This document shows positions 63,257 to 64,000 of a stretch of 64,000 bases of DNA, piece by piece (within the stretch, counting starts at the first letter, position 1; each line of letters opens with the position of its first letter). The stretch covers positions 94,094 through 158,093 of the forward strand of contig JADGCV010000002.1 in assembly GCA_015228815.1 (NCBI GenBank), written 5' to 3'. The stretch is from Magnetococcales bacterium. GTDB taxonomy: Bacteria; Pseudomonadota; Magnetococcia; Magnetococcales; UBA8363. Position numbers and translations under genes: made by a program. The notes below the pieces were generated by a model that did no database searches, was not told where the DNA came from, and worked only from the letters and a program-made list of their open reading frames with translations.

Positions 63257-63342
63257 CAATGAATGCGAGCATTCTTTGCCGGCATATCAAGAGCACGCGC
63301 GGCGCTCTTCGTGAGCAGCACTTCGAAGCGCATGGGGGTCAT
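63256..63342 (-). pseudogene. Truncated RelE/ParE toxin (first 28 codons)
   Basis: Reading from the ATG at 63342, the bases encode MTPMRFEVLLTKSAARALD followed by PAKNARIH and a stop. MRFEVLLTKSAARALD is the usual first strand and helix of a RelE/ParE toxin, but the catalytic remainder is missing. The ATG overlaps the phd stop (ATGA), exactly as in an intact phd-relE pair, and the stop overlaps the hicA ATG. This looks like a deletion that fused two toxin-antitoxin loci. Confidence 0.75.
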
Positions 63343-63602
63343 GCCGTGCGTAACCGGTGGACCACCTCCATGGCGGGCATCACTTCACCCTGTTCGATCT
63401 CCCTCTGCCCCATTGCCAGGAGCTTGAGCAGAGCCAGTGTCTCCTGGGTTTGCTCATAGGTTCCGATGTCCTGCAATACCGCCTTGGCTTCGCCATGGAG
63501 CGTGATGATCACGGGATCGGCCCCTTCCGCCAAGTGGCGAATGACTTCGGGGGCGTGGGCTTTCAAGTAGCTGATGGGTTTGATTTGTTCGGACATTTTC
63601 AT
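63339..63602 (-). CDS. Phd/YefM-family antitoxin (orphaned)
   Basis: An 87-residue antitoxin. IKPISYLKAHAPEVIRHLAEGADPVII matches the Phd N-terminal DNA-binding fold and LHGEAKAVLQDI the conserved middle. AAAGGAG lies eight bases before the ATG at 63602. A near-perfect operator palindrome lies just upstream. Its natural toxin partner, RelE, is truncated to 28 codons. Confidence 0.88.
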   Translation of the reverse strand: MKMSEQIKPISYLKAHAPEVIRHLAEGADPVIITLHGEAKAVLQDIGTYEQTQETLALLKLLAMGQREIEQGEVMPAMEVVHRLRTA

Positions 63603-63620
63603 GATCGGCTCTCCTTTCAG

Positions 63621-63644
63621 ACCAAAATAAGATCTTTTTTTGGT
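63621..63644. promoter_or_regulatory. Probable Phd operator palindrome
   Basis: ACCAAAATAAGA followed by TCTTTTTTTGGT forms a 24-bp palindrome with one mismatched pair in 12, centred on AGATCT, 19 bases upstream of the phd start. Phd family antitoxins repress their own promoters through such sites. Confidence 0.65.
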
Positions 63645-63813
63645 TTGGTCAAGCGATACGCTTTTTTATTCATGGTACGTTACATTTGACAATGTCAGAC
63701 GATTTGTCAATCAAGGTGACAAAAAGATGTCATTCAAGGGGAAATGTGTCCGTTTGAACGGATATGATGTCACTCTTGCAAGCCAATTTGGCCGTCATTT
63801 GTCATTCTTGCCC

Positions 63814-63867
63814 GGACAAATGTGTCATTGTCACTGACTCAACCTTGACACAATGACACATTTGTCC
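63814..63867. repeat. 18-bp perfect inverted repeat (GGACAAATGTGTCATTGT)
   Basis: The left arm 63814-63831 is exactly complementary to the right arm 63850-63867, with an 18-base spacer that itself contains TGAC and TTGAC. The arms have no poly-T tail, so a simple terminator is unlikely. Confidence 0.8.
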
Positions 63868-64000
63868 AGTGGTTTGACAATCAGGCCATGCCGGATGGAG
63901 ATTCAGGGTGGAAAAAACCATTTTAAACCGCAACCATCACGGGACACGTAGTTTTCGGGCTTCAAATGTGGCATGATCGGCATGTAACTTTCCTTAATTT

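Larger units (their letters stand above)
63603..64000. other. Non-coding region with many TGTCA/TGACA words
   Basis: No supported gene. It contains the phd operator (63621-63644), a dense set of about twelve TGTCA or TGACA words between 63680 and 63890, and an 18-bp inverted repeat (63814-63831 and 63850-63867). The last ~110 bp hold nothing I recognise. Confidence 0.6.

Noticed and set aside
63127..63459. 110-aa plus-strand frame over the hicA/relE region
   Set aside because: It crosses hicA, the relE remnant and phd on the other strand, which have ribosome sites and family motifs.
1..64000. Magnetosome genes
   Set aside because: I looked for Mam-type proteins because the gene content recalls magnetotactic bacteria; none was seen.

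Overview
The window is gene-dense, GC-rich proteobacterial chromosome. It carries a complete cbb3-type cytochrome oxidase system, an AddB/AddA-type recombination pair, two methyl-accepting chemotaxis proteins plus CheV, a Maf/DUF115 glycosyltransferase, and two TPR-glycosyltransferases that resemble Caulobacter FlmG. Together these suggest a motile, microaerophilic, deep-branching alphaproteobacterium-like cell. A magnetotactic Magnetococcales-type organism would fit, but no magnetosome (mam) gene is visible, so that is only an inference.

Layout. 1-0.6 kb: the 3' part of a tRNA-Arg and a minimal DUF1640 coiled-coil gene. 0.65-5.9 kb: a four-gene glycan cluster (two GT4 enzymes around a nucleotidyltransferase/thymidylate-kinase-like fusion and a SAM-methyltransferase-like/aminoglycoside-phosphotransferase-like fusion). 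6.0-10.35 kb: a periplasmic binding protein, then the copper-delivery arm of the cbb3 system (TauE/SafE-DsbD_2 protein, CcoI, CcoS). 10.4-15.1 kb: a GNAT/FemAB-like gene and a minus-strand run of agmatinase, alpha/beta hydrolase, LsrG-like monooxygenase and iron-dependent alcohol dehydrogenase. 15.2-20.7 kb: ccoG-ccoH-ccoQ divergent from ccoN-ccoO-ccoP, with ccoQ moved out of its usual place. 20.8-29.1 kb: a DUF302 protein, a TPR/peptidoglycan-binding protein and the AddB/AddA-like pair. 29.0-30.96 kb: a tandem duplication holding two long hendecad-repeat DUF1640 genes and a copy of the addA 3' tail. 31.0-35.6 kb: a PhnD-like binding protein followed by a hybrid histidine kinase, and a small membrane protein. 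36.2-37.2 kb: an AT-richer Panacea-domain/PemK-like toxin-antitoxin pair. 37.4-45.9 kb: cheV, an unknown gene, an SGNH hydrolase, uppP and two chemoreceptors, one with a haem c motif. 45.9-49.4 kb: GT2, GT4 and an unknown protein. 49.5-52.4 kb: secA, a terminator and tRNA-Gln. 52.6-55.7 kb: a TolC-like protein and a membrane-anchored flavin disulfide reductase separated by a large inverted repeat. 55.8-62.6 kb: a probable flagellin glycosylation locus. 62.6-64 kb: a composite toxin-antitoxin locus (phd, truncated relE, hicA, hicB) and a region dense in TGTCA/TGACA words.

How it fits together. The oxidase, its assembly factors and the haem c chemoreceptor point to life around an oxic-anoxic interface with redox or oxygen taxis. 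The Maf and FlmG-like enzymes with the FlaA1-type dehydratase probably decorate flagellin. Dispersed elements of about 115 bp with GTAACCGTTCA-type ends occur four times in the window and flank one chemoreceptor gene as an inverted pair. The most unusual features are the expanding hendecad DUF1640 paralogues (minimal copy at 276-527, long copies at 29-31 kb), the composite toxin-antitoxin locus, and the juxtaposition of Maf and FlmG-type glycosyltransferases.
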